A stretch of 9,654 nucleotides of DNA, taken from positions 1 to 9,654 of the forward strand of contig CAZOGW010000113.1 in NCBI GenBank assembly GCA_964579415.1, written 5' to 3'. Below, piece by piece: positions 1 through 6,987 of the stretch. Origin of the DNA: CAZOGW01 sp964579415 (GTDB taxonomy: Bacteria > Actinomycetota > Acidimicrobiia > Spongiisociales > UBA5794). The notes under the pieces were generated by a model. The model was not told where the DNA came from. It saw only the letters and a program-made list of their open reading frames with translations, and did not search any database. The stretch's first letter is position 1, and the number at the start of each line of letters is the position of its first letter. The translations under genes were made by a program, and so were the position numbers.

Positions 1-24
1 TCCGCTAGCGCTCCGCCGGGCCCA

Positions 25-50
25 CTCCCCCCGTCAAAGCCCGGGGGGAG
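25..50. repeat. G/C-run hairpin at the left edge
   Basis: Bases 25-32 (ctcccccc) are the exact reverse complement of 43-50 (ggggggag), with a 10-nt loop, so either strand could form an 8-bp hairpin. The right arm is the start of the first 57-bp repeat unit. No T-run follows on either strand, so a terminator role is possible but not shown. It lies about 220 bp past the stop of the hydrolase gene. Confidence 0.45.
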
Positions 51-170
51 ATGAACGGCCCGCCTCGCAAGCCTCCGGGGACTATCCCTTGTCAAAGCCC
101 GGGGGAGACGAAAGGGCCGCCTCGCAAGCCTCCGGGGACTATCCCTTGTCAAAGCCCGGGGGAGACGAAG
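33..170. repeat. 57-bp tandem repeat, about 2.4 copies
   Basis: Three successive units begin with gtcaaagccc at 33, 91 and 148, giving periods of 58 and 57 bp. Units 1 and 2 differ by one extra g in the G-run and three substitutions; their last 29 bases or so (gcctcgcaagcc through the final cccct t stretch) are identical. Unit 3 breaks off after about 22 bases, near 169-170. The unit length is a multiple of three, and plus-strand frames stay open through it, but the translated peptide is simply repeated and low in information, so I treat it as non-coding. It lies downstream of the hydrolase gene, where related genomes usually carry the next housekeeping gene. I do not recognise the repeat family. 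Confidence 0.85.
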
Positions 171-271
171 ACGCGGAAACGCCCAGCGGACCGAGAGGCG
201 CGCCGTCTATCAGCATCCGGCGGCAAACCGATAGGCCCGAGAGATGTCGCTCAAGCGACAGATTCGTCGAC
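171..271. other. Gene-free stretch after the hydrolase, with a small hairpin
   Basis: I see no credible coding frame here. Bases 245-250 (tgtcgc) and 255-260 (gcgaca) form a 6-bp stem with a tcaa loop, 12 nt past the stop codon of the minus-strand hydrolase. On the minus strand it is followed by a pyrimidine-rich tctctc but not by a T-run. It could be a weak terminator of the actinobacterial type that lacks a U-tract; confidence in that role is low. Confidence 0.3.
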
Positions 272-928
272 TCAGGTGTTCTGCAGGAACGGGTTGGAAC
301 GCCGTTCCGTGCCGATGGTGGTCCCGGGACCGTGCCCGGGGAGGACGCTGGTGTCGTCGGGCAGTGTGAGGACTCTGTCTCGCATCGAGCGCATCAGGGC
401 GCCGTGGTCGCCGCCGGGAAGGTCGGTGCGGCCGATGGAGCCGGCGAAGAGTTGATCGCCCGAGAACAGGATCCCCTCGTCGGGGAGGTGAAAGCAGCAG
501 TGCCCGGGAGTGTGACCCGGGGTGTGGAGCACGTCGATGGTGACGCCGGCCAGGGCCAGCCGGTCACCTGCCGCCAGCCGCCGGTACGTCGGGGGGAACG
601 CAAGCTGGTCCTCCAACTCGGGTGTCGACATTCCGAAGAGCATGCGGAGCTGCGAGCCCGGGTCGAGCGCCAGGAAGGCGTCGTCGGGATGCAGATGGGC
701 CTCCACGTCGAATGCCGTCGCCACTCCCCCGCCGCCGGCATGGTCGACGTGTCCGTGTGTCACCAACACGGCCACCGGCACCAGGTCGTGGCGGCGCACC
801 AGGTCTTCGATGGCGCCGATGTCGGGCGGGGCGTCGACGATCACACACGGTCCGCCCTTCTCAGGGGCGACCACATAACAGTTGGTCGCCGCCCACCACA
901 ACGCCTCCCCGGCAACCAACACGCTCAA
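272..928 (-). CDS. Metallo-beta-lactamase-fold hydrolase (GloB/YcbL-like)
   Basis: Predicted 218-residue zinc hydrolase of the glyoxalase II-like branch of the metallo-beta-lactamase fold. Visible metal ligands are the THGHVDH motif (His58, His60, Asp62, His63), His139 in HTPGHTPGH, Asp158 in FSGDQLF and His199 in LPGHGPGTTIG. The C-terminal ERRSNPFL is typical of the short YcbL-type members, which lack the long glutathione-binding C-terminal domain of true glyoxalase II. The substrate cannot be read from sequence. I start at TTG (928-926) because GGGGAGGAG (936-944) sits 7 nt upstream; the frame can be opened to a TTG at 970, but that would put part of the heptamer array into the protein. 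A GTG at 922 is a second choice. The gene follows rel, as it does in many actinobacteria, after a 79-bp gap. Cytoplasmic; no signal peptide. Confidence 0.92.
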   Translation of the reverse strand: MSVLVAGEALWWAATNCYVVAPEKGGPCVIVDAPPDIGAIEDLVRRHDLVPVAVLVTHGHVDHAGGGGVATAFDVEAHLHPDDAFLALDPGSQLRMLFGMSTPELEDQLAFPPTYRRLAAGDRLALAGVTIDVLHTPGHTPGHCCFHLPDEGILFSGDQLFAGSIGRTDLPGGDHGALMRSMRDRVLTLPDDTSVLPGHGPGTTIGTERRSNPFLQNT

Positions 929-964
929 GGGAAGGCTCCTCCCCGAGCAGTGCCGGCCACCGGA

Positions 965-989
965 TACCAAGTACCAAGTACCAAGTACC
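965..989. repeat. Heptamer array, GTACCAA type
   Basis: Three tandem copies of taccaag plus a partial tacc lie in the 79-bp gap between rel and the hydrolase. The array is 21 nt upstream of the hydrolase ribosome binding site. Each unit junction makes the self-complementary tetramer GTAC, which recurs every 7 bp. It belongs to the same family as the arrays at 6942, 9174 and 9283. Confidence 0.85.
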
Positions 990-1007
990 CCCCGCTGCGG
1001 TGATGTC

Positions 1008-3209
1008 TCACGCGGCCCCGGGTTTTGCTCGCGGGCCTAGCCGATAGGCGTCGAACACGCCGTCGACGCCGCGCAGATCACGGATGGCCCGCTCCACCTG
1101 GGAGGGGTCGGAGAGCTCCACCTCGAAGCGGAGGACGGCGACACGGTCGCTACCGGTCGCCGAGGAGGAGGCAATGATGTTGGCGCCGAGGTCGGAGAGG
1201 ACCACGGTCACGTCACGGAGGAGGTTGGACCGGTCCAGGGCCTCCACCTGGAGGGAAACGAAGAAGGACTTCACCTGACGCGAAGCCCACGAGACGTCGA
1301 TCATCCGCTCGGCTCGCTCGCCGAGTGCGCCGATGTTGGCGCAGTCGGCGCGGTGAACCGAGACTCCCCGGCCTACGGTGACGAACCCGATGATGTCGTC
1401 GCCGGGGATCGGCGTGCAACATCGGGCCATCCGCACCAGCAGGTCCTCCATGCCCTCGACGATGACGCCGGCGCCTTCCTCGTCGCGCGCCCTGCGGGGT
1501 CGAGCCTGCTCCGGCGTGTCGGGGGCCTCGTCCTCTTCGGGGTTGAGGATGCGGCCGATGCGGCGCATCACGTTCTGCGGGCTCACCCGGCCGTCGCCCA
1601 CCGCCACGTAAAGGGCCGGCAGGTCGTCGTGTCCCAGGTCCCGGGCCACTTCCGAGAGGAGACCCTCCCGCAGGTGGTCCTTGACGCCGAAACCCTCGCG
1701 CCGCATCGCCTTCATCACGGCGTCGCGGCCGTCGGCGAGAGCCACTTCCCGGCGCTCCTGGGTGAAGAATCGCCGGATCTTGGCGGCGGCCCGGCTCGAC
1801 TTGACGAACTCGAGCCAGTCACGCGACGGGCTGGCCGCCTCCGACCGCGAGGTGATGATCTCGACGATGTCGCCTGACTCGAGCGGGGTCTGGAGCGGCA
1901 CCAGGCGGCCGTTGACCCGGGCTCCGACGCAGCGGTGGCCCACCTCGGTGTGGATGCGGTAGGCGAAATCGACCGGCGTCGACCCCCGAGGCAGCGACAG
2001 CACATCGCCCTTGGGGGTGAGGGCGAACACCTCGTCCTGGTACAGGTCCAGCTTGAGGTGGTTGAGGAACTCCTGGGGGTCGGTGGCCTCCTCCTGGAGG
2101 AAGCGCAGGTCGGCGACGATCCCCAACTCGTCGGGCGATGCGTCCTCCTTGTAGCGCCAATGCGCGGCGATGCCGTACTCGGCGCGGTGGTGCATCTCGT
2201 GGGTGCGGATCTGCACCTCGAGGCCCTTTCCGTCCGGGCCCACCACCGTGGTGTGCAGCGACTGGTAGAGGTTGAACTTGGGCATGGCGATGTAGTCCTT
2301 GAACCGCCCCTGGATCGGCGGCCACATGGTGTGCACCAGGCCGAGGACGGCGTAGCAGTCCTTCACCTCGGAAACGAGGACGCGGATGCCGATGAGATCG
2401 TGGATCTGGTCGAAGGCGAGGCCGCTGGCCACCATCTTGCGGTAGATGGAGTACAGGTGCTTGGGGCGTCCCGACACCTCGGCGTCGACGCCCTCCTTGT
2501 CCAGGGCCGCGGCAAGCTGGACCATCACCCTCTCCAGGTGCTTCTCGCGTTCGGGGGCGCGCCGGTTGACCTGCTCCTCCAGCTCCGCCTTGCGTTTCGG
2601 ATAGAGCTCGGCGAAGCAGAGCTCCTCCATCTCGTGCTTGATCTCCTGCACCCCGAGACGGTGCGCCAGCGGGGCGTAGACCTCCAGGGTCTCCTCGGCG
2701 ACGCGGTGGCGCTTCTCCTCGGCGAGCGGAGCCAGGGTGCGGATGTTGTGGAGCCGGTCGGCCAGCTTGATGAGCAGCACCCGGATGTCGCGGGCCATGG
2801 CGATGGCCATCTTGCGGATGGTCGCCGCTTGCGCCTCCTCCCGTGAGGAGAACTTGATGCGGTCCAGCTTGGTGACACCATCGATGAGTTGCGCCACCTC
2901 TTCCCCGAACTCCCCGGAGACGTCCTCGATGGTGATGTCGGTGTCCTCGACGGTGTCGTGGAGGAGGGCGGCCACCAGCGTGGCCCGGTCCATTCCGTAG
3001 CCGGCGAGGATCTCGGTGACGATGAGGGGGTGGACGATGTAGGGCTCGCCTGACTGGCGGAACTGGCCCTCGTGGAGTGCCTCGGCCCGCCGGTAGGCGC
3101 GACGTATCAGGTCGGGGTCGTCGTCGGGGTGGTGGCGCTGGAAAGTGTCCAGGATCGAGTCGAGCAAGGCCCCGGGGGTGGAATGCGACGGCAGTTCAGC
3201 CAGCGCCAT
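1008..3209 (-). CDS. rel: Bifunctional (p)ppGpp synthetase/hydrolase Rel
   Basis: 733-residue long RSH enzyme that makes (p)ppGpp from ATP and GDP/GTP during amino-acid starvation and also degrades it. Order of domains: HD hydrolase (His60, HDTVED at 84-89, LADRLHN around 149-155), synthetase with RPKHLYSIYRKM (248-259) and QSLHTTV (316-322), TGS domain (about 391-455), the conserved-cysteine region with RCC at 596-598 and HRADC (619-623), and a C-terminal ACT domain from about 648. Both catalytic halves look intact. RFKD at 302-305 is the RXKD form found in bifunctional Rel rather than the EXDD form of monofunctional RelA. The ATG overlaps the end of apt by 14 nt and has only a weak upstream purine stretch (GGTGGTAG), so coupled translation with apt is likely. 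No frameshift or missing catalytic motif is visible. Confidence 0.98.
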   Translation of the reverse strand: MALAELPSHSTPGALLDSILDTFQRHHPDDDPDLIRRAYRRAEALHEGQFRQSGEPYIVHPLIVTEILAGYGMDRATLVAALLHDTVEDTDITIEDVSGEFGEEVAQLIDGVTKLDRIKFSSREEAQAATIRKMAIAMARDIRVLLIKLADRLHNIRTLAPLAEEKRHRVAEETLEVYAPLAHRLGVQEIKHEMEELCFAELYPKRKAELEEQVNRRAPEREKHLERVMVQLAAALDKEGVDAEVSGRPKHLYSIYRKMVASGLAFDQIHDLIGIRVLVSEVKDCYAVLGLVHTMWPPIQGRFKDYIAMPKFNLYQSLHTTVVGPDGKGLEVQIRTHEMHHRAEYGIAAHWRYKEDASPDELGIVADLRFLQEEATDPQEFLNHLKLDLYQDEVFALTPKGDVLSLPRGSTPVDFAYRIHTEVGHRCVGARVNGRLVPLQTPLESGDIVEIITSRSEAASPSRDWLEFVKSSRAAAKIRRFFTQERREVALADGRDAVMKAMRREGFGVKDHLREGLLSEVARDLGHDDLPALYVAVGDGRVSPQNVMRRIGRILNPEEDEAPDTPEQARPRRARDEEGAGVIVEGMEDLLVRMARCCTPIPGDDIIGFVTVGRGVSVHRADCANIGALGERAERMIDVSWASRQVKSFFVSLQVEALDRSNLLRDVTVVLSDLGANIIASSSATGSDRVAVLRFEVELSDPSQVERAIRDLRGVDGVFDAYRLGPRAKPGAA

Positions 3210-3726
3210 CTACCACCAGCGCGTGGATCGGCACGCCGTTGATTCGGGACCTTCCGCCGAGGAACTCGAGCTCGAGGAGGAAGCTGATCCCGACCACGAC
3301 CGCACCCAGCTTCTCCATGAGGGCGATGGATGCAGCGGCGGTGCCGCCGGTGGCGAGCACGTCGTCGACGATGAGGACGTTCTCCCCGGCGTTGATGGCG
3401 TCGGCATGGATCTCGATCGAATCGGTGCCGTACTCCAGTGCGTACTCCTGGGCCACCGTCGCCAGCGGGAGCTTGCCCGGCTTGCGGATCGGCACGAACC
3501 CGGCGTCGAGACGACAGGAGATGGGGGCGGCGAACATGAAGCCGCGGGCCTCGATGCCGGCCACCTTGGACACCTTCATATCGGCAAACGGCTCCAGCAT
3601 GGCGCCGAGCGCCAGGTCGAAGGCGACCGGGTCGGCCAGGACCGGTGTGATGTCCTTGAACATGATCCCCGGCTTGGGGAAGTCGGGAACGTCCCGTATC
3701 AGCGCCCTGACAACTTCTTGAGCCAT
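3196..3726 (-). CDS. apt: Adenine phosphoribosyltransferase
   Basis: 176-residue purine salvage enzyme that converts adenine and PRPP to AMP and pyrophosphate in the cytoplasm. The N-terminal DFPKPGIMFKDITPVL (15-30) is the classical Apt signature, GIEARGFMFAAP follows at 57-68, and the PRPP-binding loop VLIVDDVLATGGTA lies at 117-130. Length and motif order are normal for the family. The ATG at 3726-3724 has no Shine-Dalgarno sequence, but a TACACT box ends 7 nt before it, which suggests leaderless transcription starting at the ATG itself. The stop codon lies inside the first codons of rel, so the two genes form one unit; the apt-rel pair is common in actinobacteria. Confidence 0.97.
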   Translation of the reverse strand: MAQEVVRALIRDVPDFPKPGIMFKDITPVLADPVAFDLALGAMLEPFADMKVSKVAGIEARGFMFAAPISCRLDAGFVPIRKPGKLPLATVAQEYALEYGTDSIEIHADAINAGENVLIVDDVLATGGTAAASIALMEKLGAVVVGISFLLELEFLGGRSRINGVPIHALVVDGAG

Positions 3727-3733
3727 GCCGGTC

Positions 3734-3739
3734 AGTGTA
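3734..3739 (-). promoter_or_regulatory. Candidate -10 box for leaderless apt-rel
   Basis: The minus strand reads TACACT, a full match to the TANNNT -10 pattern, 7 nt before the apt ATG. That spacing would place the transcription start at or next to the A of the ATG. No clear -35 hexamer lies 16-18 nt further upstream and there is no ribosome binding site, both compatible with leaderless actinobacterial mRNA. If correct, rel has a promoter separate from yajC-secDF. Confidence 0.5.
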
Positions 3740-3786
3740 GGGGTCGTGCAGCCCTGCTACATCCCAGGCGACGGGTCGCAGCGACA

Positions 3787-3810
3787 GCGGGGGACGTTGC
3801 GGTCTCCCGC
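3787..3810. terminator. Possible hairpin terminator after secF
   Basis: Bases 3787-3795 and 3802-3810 pair as a 9-bp GC-rich stem with one mismatch and a 6-nt loop. It lies about 50 nt past the secF stop codon and upstream of the apt -10 box. No U-tract follows, which is usual for actinobacterial terminators but leaves the call weak. The rest of the 133-bp secF-apt gap shows no small gene. Confidence 0.3.
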
Positions 3811-3859
3811 CGCACCGGCGCCGTGGTGTCCAGGCTGGGGTCCCGGCGACGGCTACCGG

Positions 3860-4897
3860 TCAGCGCTTGGGTGCCTTGCGTGGCGGCTTGGGCACGGCGC
3901 CGGTCTCCTCCGTCTCGTCGGAGAGGGTGGCGGGGCGGACAGGTTCACGCCTCCGGCGGCGGCGGGCACGACCTCGGGTCCGGGGACCCGGCAGTGGATC
4001 GGGCCACAGCGCCAGCAGGCCGATGCCGAGGGTGGGCGAGGACCAGGTGGCCGCCAGCACGCCGATGAGGACAACGGCGAGCACGCTGGTGAGCATGGCG
4101 GTCCCCGGCCGCATGGCGGCGACGACCAGCAACACCAGGCCCGGTACGGCGACGGTGGCGGCGGTGACGATCGACCGGACAAGTACCTTGTTGAACGAGG
4201 TGTTGGCGATGTACTCGAAGTCGAACCGGGAGCCGAGCTCGCCGTGCAGGTCCTTGATCCGCGACTGCACCACGACCGTGTCGTACAGCGAGTAGGCCAC
4301 GATCCCGACCACGGCGACGACGGCGGCCGGATACACCTCGAGCCCGGTCAAGGCGAAGAGCCCCAGGGTCACCGTCAGGTCGAAGACGAGAACCAGAATG
4401 GCGACGGCGGCCGCCTTGAGGCCGATACGCCACCCGACGACAAGGAGCGCCAGGACGGCGAAGATGCCGGTGGCGGTGAGGATGGTGGTGGCGGGCTCCC
4501 AGTCGACGGTGGCCCCGGTCACCTCGGCGGTGACGGAGGCGCCGTCGACACCGGCTGCGGCGGCAACGGCAGCGGCGAGAGTCTCCCGCTCTGCCTGGTC
4601 CATCTCCCCACCCCTGACCAGGATCCCCTGCCCGTCGACGGTGCGCTGCACCCGCACCCCCCCGAAGCCGGCGTCGTCGAGCGCCGCCCGGTACTGGGTC
4701 AGGGTGAGCCCGGAGGCGTTCTCGGTCTCGACGGAGGTGCCACCCCCGGTGAAGTCGGTTCCCGGGTCGAAGCCGGCGAACAGCAGCCCGACGAGGGCCA
4801 CTGCGAGGAGGGCCGCCGAGACTGCGGCGAGCCGGGAGCGGTGCGCCAGCGGCTGGAAGACCGTCTCACTGCGCCCGAGGCGCCGCCACCAGCTCAC
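3860..4897 (-). CDS. secF: Protein translocase subunit SecF
   Basis: 345-residue membrane subunit of the SecDF complex, which uses the proton gradient to help pull proteins out of the SecYEG channel. A first membrane segment (about 22-42) is followed by GTDFTGGG (46-53), the periplasmic-type P4 domain to about 134, then five hydrophobic segments. AYSLYDTVVVQSRIK (201-215) matches the SecF motif, with Asp206 at the position of E. coli SecF Asp213, and Arg241 in NKVLVRS at the position of Arg247; these are proton-path residues. The C-terminal tail is strongly basic (Arg-rich at 306-317). I start at GTG 4897-4895, which overlaps the secD stop as GTGA and has an AGAGGTGG stretch just upstream; the frame stays open to about 5338 but that part only shadows secD. 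Confidence 0.95.
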   Translation of the reverse strand: MSWWRRLGRSETVFQPLAHRSRLAAVSAALLAVALVGLLFAGFDPGTDFTGGGTSVETENASGLTLTQYRAALDDAGFGGVRVQRTVDGQGILVRGGEMDQAERETLAAAVAAAAGVDGASVTAEVTGATVDWEPATTILTATGIFAVLALLVVGWRIGLKAAAVAILVLVFDLTVTLGLFALTGLEVYPAAVVAVVGIVAYSLYDTVVVQSRIKDLHGELGSRFDFEYIANTSFNKVLVRSIVTAATVAVPGLVLLVVAAMRPGTAMLTSVLAVVLIGVLAATWSSPTLGIGLLALWPDPLPGPRTRGRARRRRRREPVRPATLSDETEETGAVPKPPRKAPKR

Positions 4898-6504
4898 GGT
4901 GCCACCTCTGCGGTGGCGGTCGCCGCCGGGTCGCCCAGGGTCGCCGGGATGCCCAGTGTCCCGTGCTCGCCGAGTCGTGACCGGGCGAGCAGGACCATGG
5001 CGGGTCGCGTGTAGAAGCGGGTCACCAGCAGGTCGGCAAGGACCACAGCCGCCAGCGTGGAGGCGAAGGGAGCCAGCACTGCTCCGCCGAAGAGCCAGAG
5101 GCCGACCGATCCGGCGACGACGACGGTTCCGGCGGTGAGCTTGGCGCGCAGTGCCCGCCGGGAGCCTTGCTCGGCGGCGGTGCGAGCCGGCCGACCCCGC
5201 CACAGCTCCTCGCGCATCCGCTCGAAAGAGAGCACGAAGGAGTCCACTGCCATCACCAGCGCCACCGCCACCCCGGAGAGGAGGGCCAGCGTGACCACGT
5301 TGCCACGCAGGTTGTGCAGGGTGAGGGAGGCGGTCCACACCAACGCCGCGTACAGCAACAGCCCCACCACCGCCACCAGGCCGAGCGCCCGGTAGAAGGC
5401 GAGCAGGACGAGTGCCGCCAGCACCGCGCCGACGGCGAGCCAGACGATGGCGGAGCGGAGCACATCGCCTCCGATCCCGGCGGACAGCGCCGCAGTGCGT
5501 ACCGGGGTGAGCTCCACCGGCAGGCGGCCGTGAGCGACGATACCGGCGAGGGCTTCGGCGTCGACGCGAGGGGTCCCGGAGCCGGTCATCGTGATGTAGG
5601 CGTTGTCGGCGGGAAGGGCCTGCCCGGGAGCGACGTCCTCGCCGATGCTGGGTGCGGACACCACGACGCCGTCGATGACGATGGCCATGGCGCGGCGGGG
5701 ATCGCCGGCGGGGAAGATCGACATCTGCGCGGTTGCCGCCTCGAAGCGGCCGGCGGCTTCATCGGTGAAGGTGGGCCGGATGGCGTACCCGCCGCCACCG
5801 AGGCCGCGGACGAAGCGCACCTCGGCGCCGACCATGTCATCGCCGGTTATGAAGGCCGGGCCGACGCTGTAGATGAGTCCGGCGTCGGAAGGCAGGTAGG
5901 CGCCCTGGGTGGGGTCGTCGGCGATGGTGAGGCCGGCTTCCGGGTCGAGGTTGTCCGGGATCGGCGGCGCCGCGGTGGTCGTGGCCGGGGCCGCGGTCGT
6001 GGTGGTGGTCTGCTCCGTGCCCGCTTCGGACTCGTCGTCGGGCGTGGACGTGGTGCTGGGGGAGTCGCTCCCGTCGCCCTGGTCGGGGGCGAGGGTCGTG
6101 GTGGGATTCGGGTTGGGCAGGGTGCCGTCGGTGAAGGCCGGGCTGGTGAAGTCGGCGGCGAGGATGGGCCGGAAACTGACCGCACCCATGCGGCCGGCGG
6201 CGGCGAGCGCCTGACCGGCACCGGGCACGTCGGGTACCTGGACCACGATGGTGCCGTCCCCCTGGACCCACACCTGTGGCTCCTGGATGGACTCGATGGC
6301 GGTGAGGCGGCGGCGGATGAGTTCGGCGGTGCTCTCCAGCGTGGCCCGGTCGGTGCCCTCGGCGGCGACCAGCACCACCGAGGCGGCGCCCGCCATGTCG
6401 ATCCCGCCGGGTGGAGGGTTGTTGGTGAGAGCGAGCGCGACCGCAGAGCCCCAGCCGATCAGCAGGGCCACCACCAGTGTGAGAGCCGCGGTGCGACGGC
6501 TCAT
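4894..6504 (-). CDS. secD: Protein translocase subunit SecD, divergent
   Basis: 536-residue partner of SecF. One N-terminal membrane segment (6-26), an extracellular P1 domain split by a Ser/Thr/Pro-rich linker (about 132-185), then a cluster of hydrophobic segments from about 350 to 505. The LPVELT step (328-333) and AVDSFVLSFERMREEL (419-434) identify it, with Asp421 at the position of E. coli SecD Asp519. It departs from the family in several places: the usual LGLDLxGG near the N-terminus is GIDMAGA, VDANVL is VDSFVL, and the later DANVTT element is not recognisable. The ATG overlaps the yajC stop as ATGA and sits right behind AAGGGGAGG. Context beside yajC and secF makes the assignment firm; reduced conservation, not a missing catalytic site, is what stands out. 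Confidence 0.94.
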   Translation of the reverse strand: MSRRTAALTLVVALLIGWGSAVALALTNNPPPGGIDMAGAASVVLVAAEGTDRATLESTAELIRRRLTAIESIQEPQVWVQGDGTIVVQVPDVPGAGQALAAAGRMGAVSFRPILAADFTSPAFTDGTLPNPNPTTTLAPDQGDGSDSPSTTSTPDDESEAGTEQTTTTTAAPATTTAAPPIPDNLDPEAGLTIADDPTQGAYLPSDAGLIYSVGPAFITGDDMVGAEVRFVRGLGGGGYAIRPTFTDEAAGRFEAATAQMSIFPAGDPRRAMAIVIDGVVVSAPSIGEDVAPGQALPADNAYITMTGSGTPRVDAEALAGIVAHGRLPVELTPVRTAALSAGIGGDVLRSAIVWLAVGAVLAALVLLAFYRALGLVAVVGLLLYAALVWTASLTLHNLRGNVVTLALLSGVAVALVMAVDSFVLSFERMREELWRGRPARTAAEQGSRRALRAKLTAGTVVVAGSVGLWLFGGAVLAPFASTLAAVVLADLLVTRFYTRPAMVLLARSRLGEHGTLGIPATLGDPAATATAEVAP

Positions 6505-6842
6505 GCCTCCCCTTCTGGGGACGACAGGATCTCTGCAACTGCCCGGCGGATGATGCGTATGCGGGTTCCCCCGCCGATGTCGACGGTGAGGTCGTCGCCG
6601 TCGATGCCGGTCACCGTGCCGTAGATGCCCCCGATGGTGCGGATGTCGCTACCGATGTCCACCTGGTCGCGCATCTGGTTGGCGGCCTTCGCCCGCTGCC
6701 GCTGGGGGCGGATCATCAGGAAGTAGAACACGCCGCCGATGAGCAGGATGGGGAACAGGACTCCGATCAGCGAGCCTTGCGGCTCTTCCGCGGCGGCCGC
6801 GATCAGGAAACCTGTGACAAGGTCGAACACTACATCCTCCAT
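6501..6842 (-). CDS. yajC: Sec translocase accessory protein YajC
   Basis: 113-residue small membrane protein that associates with SecDF. One membrane segment at about 24-43 runs into FLMIRPQRQRAK (41-52), the diagnostic YajC motif, followed by the soluble domain with GGIYGTVTGIDGDDLTVDIG (71-90). About 20 residues precede the membrane segment, which is ordinary. The ATG is preceded at 8 nt by GGGAGG (6851-6856), the clearest ribosome binding site in the window, and a candidate promoter lies further upstream, so this is probably the first gene of the yajC-secD-secF unit. Its stop overlaps the secD start by four bases. Confidence 0.94.
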   Translation of the reverse strand: MEDVVFDLVTGFLIAAAAEEPQGSLIGVLFPILLIGGVFYFLMIRPQRQRAKAANQMRDQVDIGSDIRTIGGIYGTVTGIDGDDLTVDIGGGTRIRIIRRAVAEILSSPEGEA

Positions 6843-6850
6843 CTTCGGAA

Positions 6851-6856
6851 CCTCCC
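6851..6856 (-). promoter_or_regulatory. Ribosome binding site of yajC
   Basis: The minus strand reads GGGAGG, 8 nt before the yajC ATG. It fixes the start and contrasts with the SD-less starts of apt and queA. Confidence 0.75.
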
Positions 6857-6884
6857 GGTGTGCATCGGCACCGGACCGGGCGGA

Positions 6885-6915
6885 AGGTTAGTGCCTGCAG
6901 GTGCGACGGCGGCAA
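6885..6915 (-). promoter_or_regulatory. Candidate promoter of yajC-secD-secF
   Basis: On the minus strand TTGCCG (6915-6910) and TAACCT (6890-6885) are 19 nt apart. TAACCT fits the TANNNT -10 pattern and TTGCCG shares the TTG of a -35 box. A start site near 6878 would give a leader of about 36 nt containing the GGGAGG site. The spacing is at the long end, so the call is moderate. Confidence 0.4.
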
Positions 6916-6941
6916 CCTCCGGTGTGGTGTCGCCGGCCGGG

Positions 6942-6964
6942 TACTTGATACTTGGTATTGGGTA
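6942..6964. repeat. Heptamer array, degenerate TACTTGG type
   Basis: Units tacttga, tacttgg and tattggg lie between the tgt stop and the candidate yajC promoter. On the minus strand they read as TACCAAG-like units, the same sequence as the array at 965 in opposite orientation. It is the most decayed of the four arrays. Confidence 0.65.
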
Positions 6965-6987
6965 GCTGCCGCGAGATCCGAGCCGGG

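Noticed and set aside
33..170. CRISPR array
   Set aside because: Units are directly tandem with no unique spacers, and no cas genes are nearby.
89..1003. 304-codon plus-strand frame through the repeats and opposite the hydrolase
   Set aside because: It translates the tandem repeat, then the antisense of a gene with complete metal-binding motifs, then the heptamer array; no independent support.
1935..2846. 303-codon plus-strand open frame opposite rel
   Set aside because: It is antisense to a fully conserved Rel reading frame; long antisense frames are expected at this GC content and its protein has no recognisable motif.
3725..5014. 429-codon plus-strand open frame opposite secF
   Set aside because: Its product is Gly/Asp/His-rich low-complexity sequence, the usual mirror of a GC-rich membrane-protein gene, and it opposes intact secF and secD.
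5167..6624. 485-codon plus-strand open frame opposite secD and yajC
   Set aside because: Same reason: composition-driven mirror frame with long Gly/Arg runs opposite the Ser/Thr/Pro linker of SecD.
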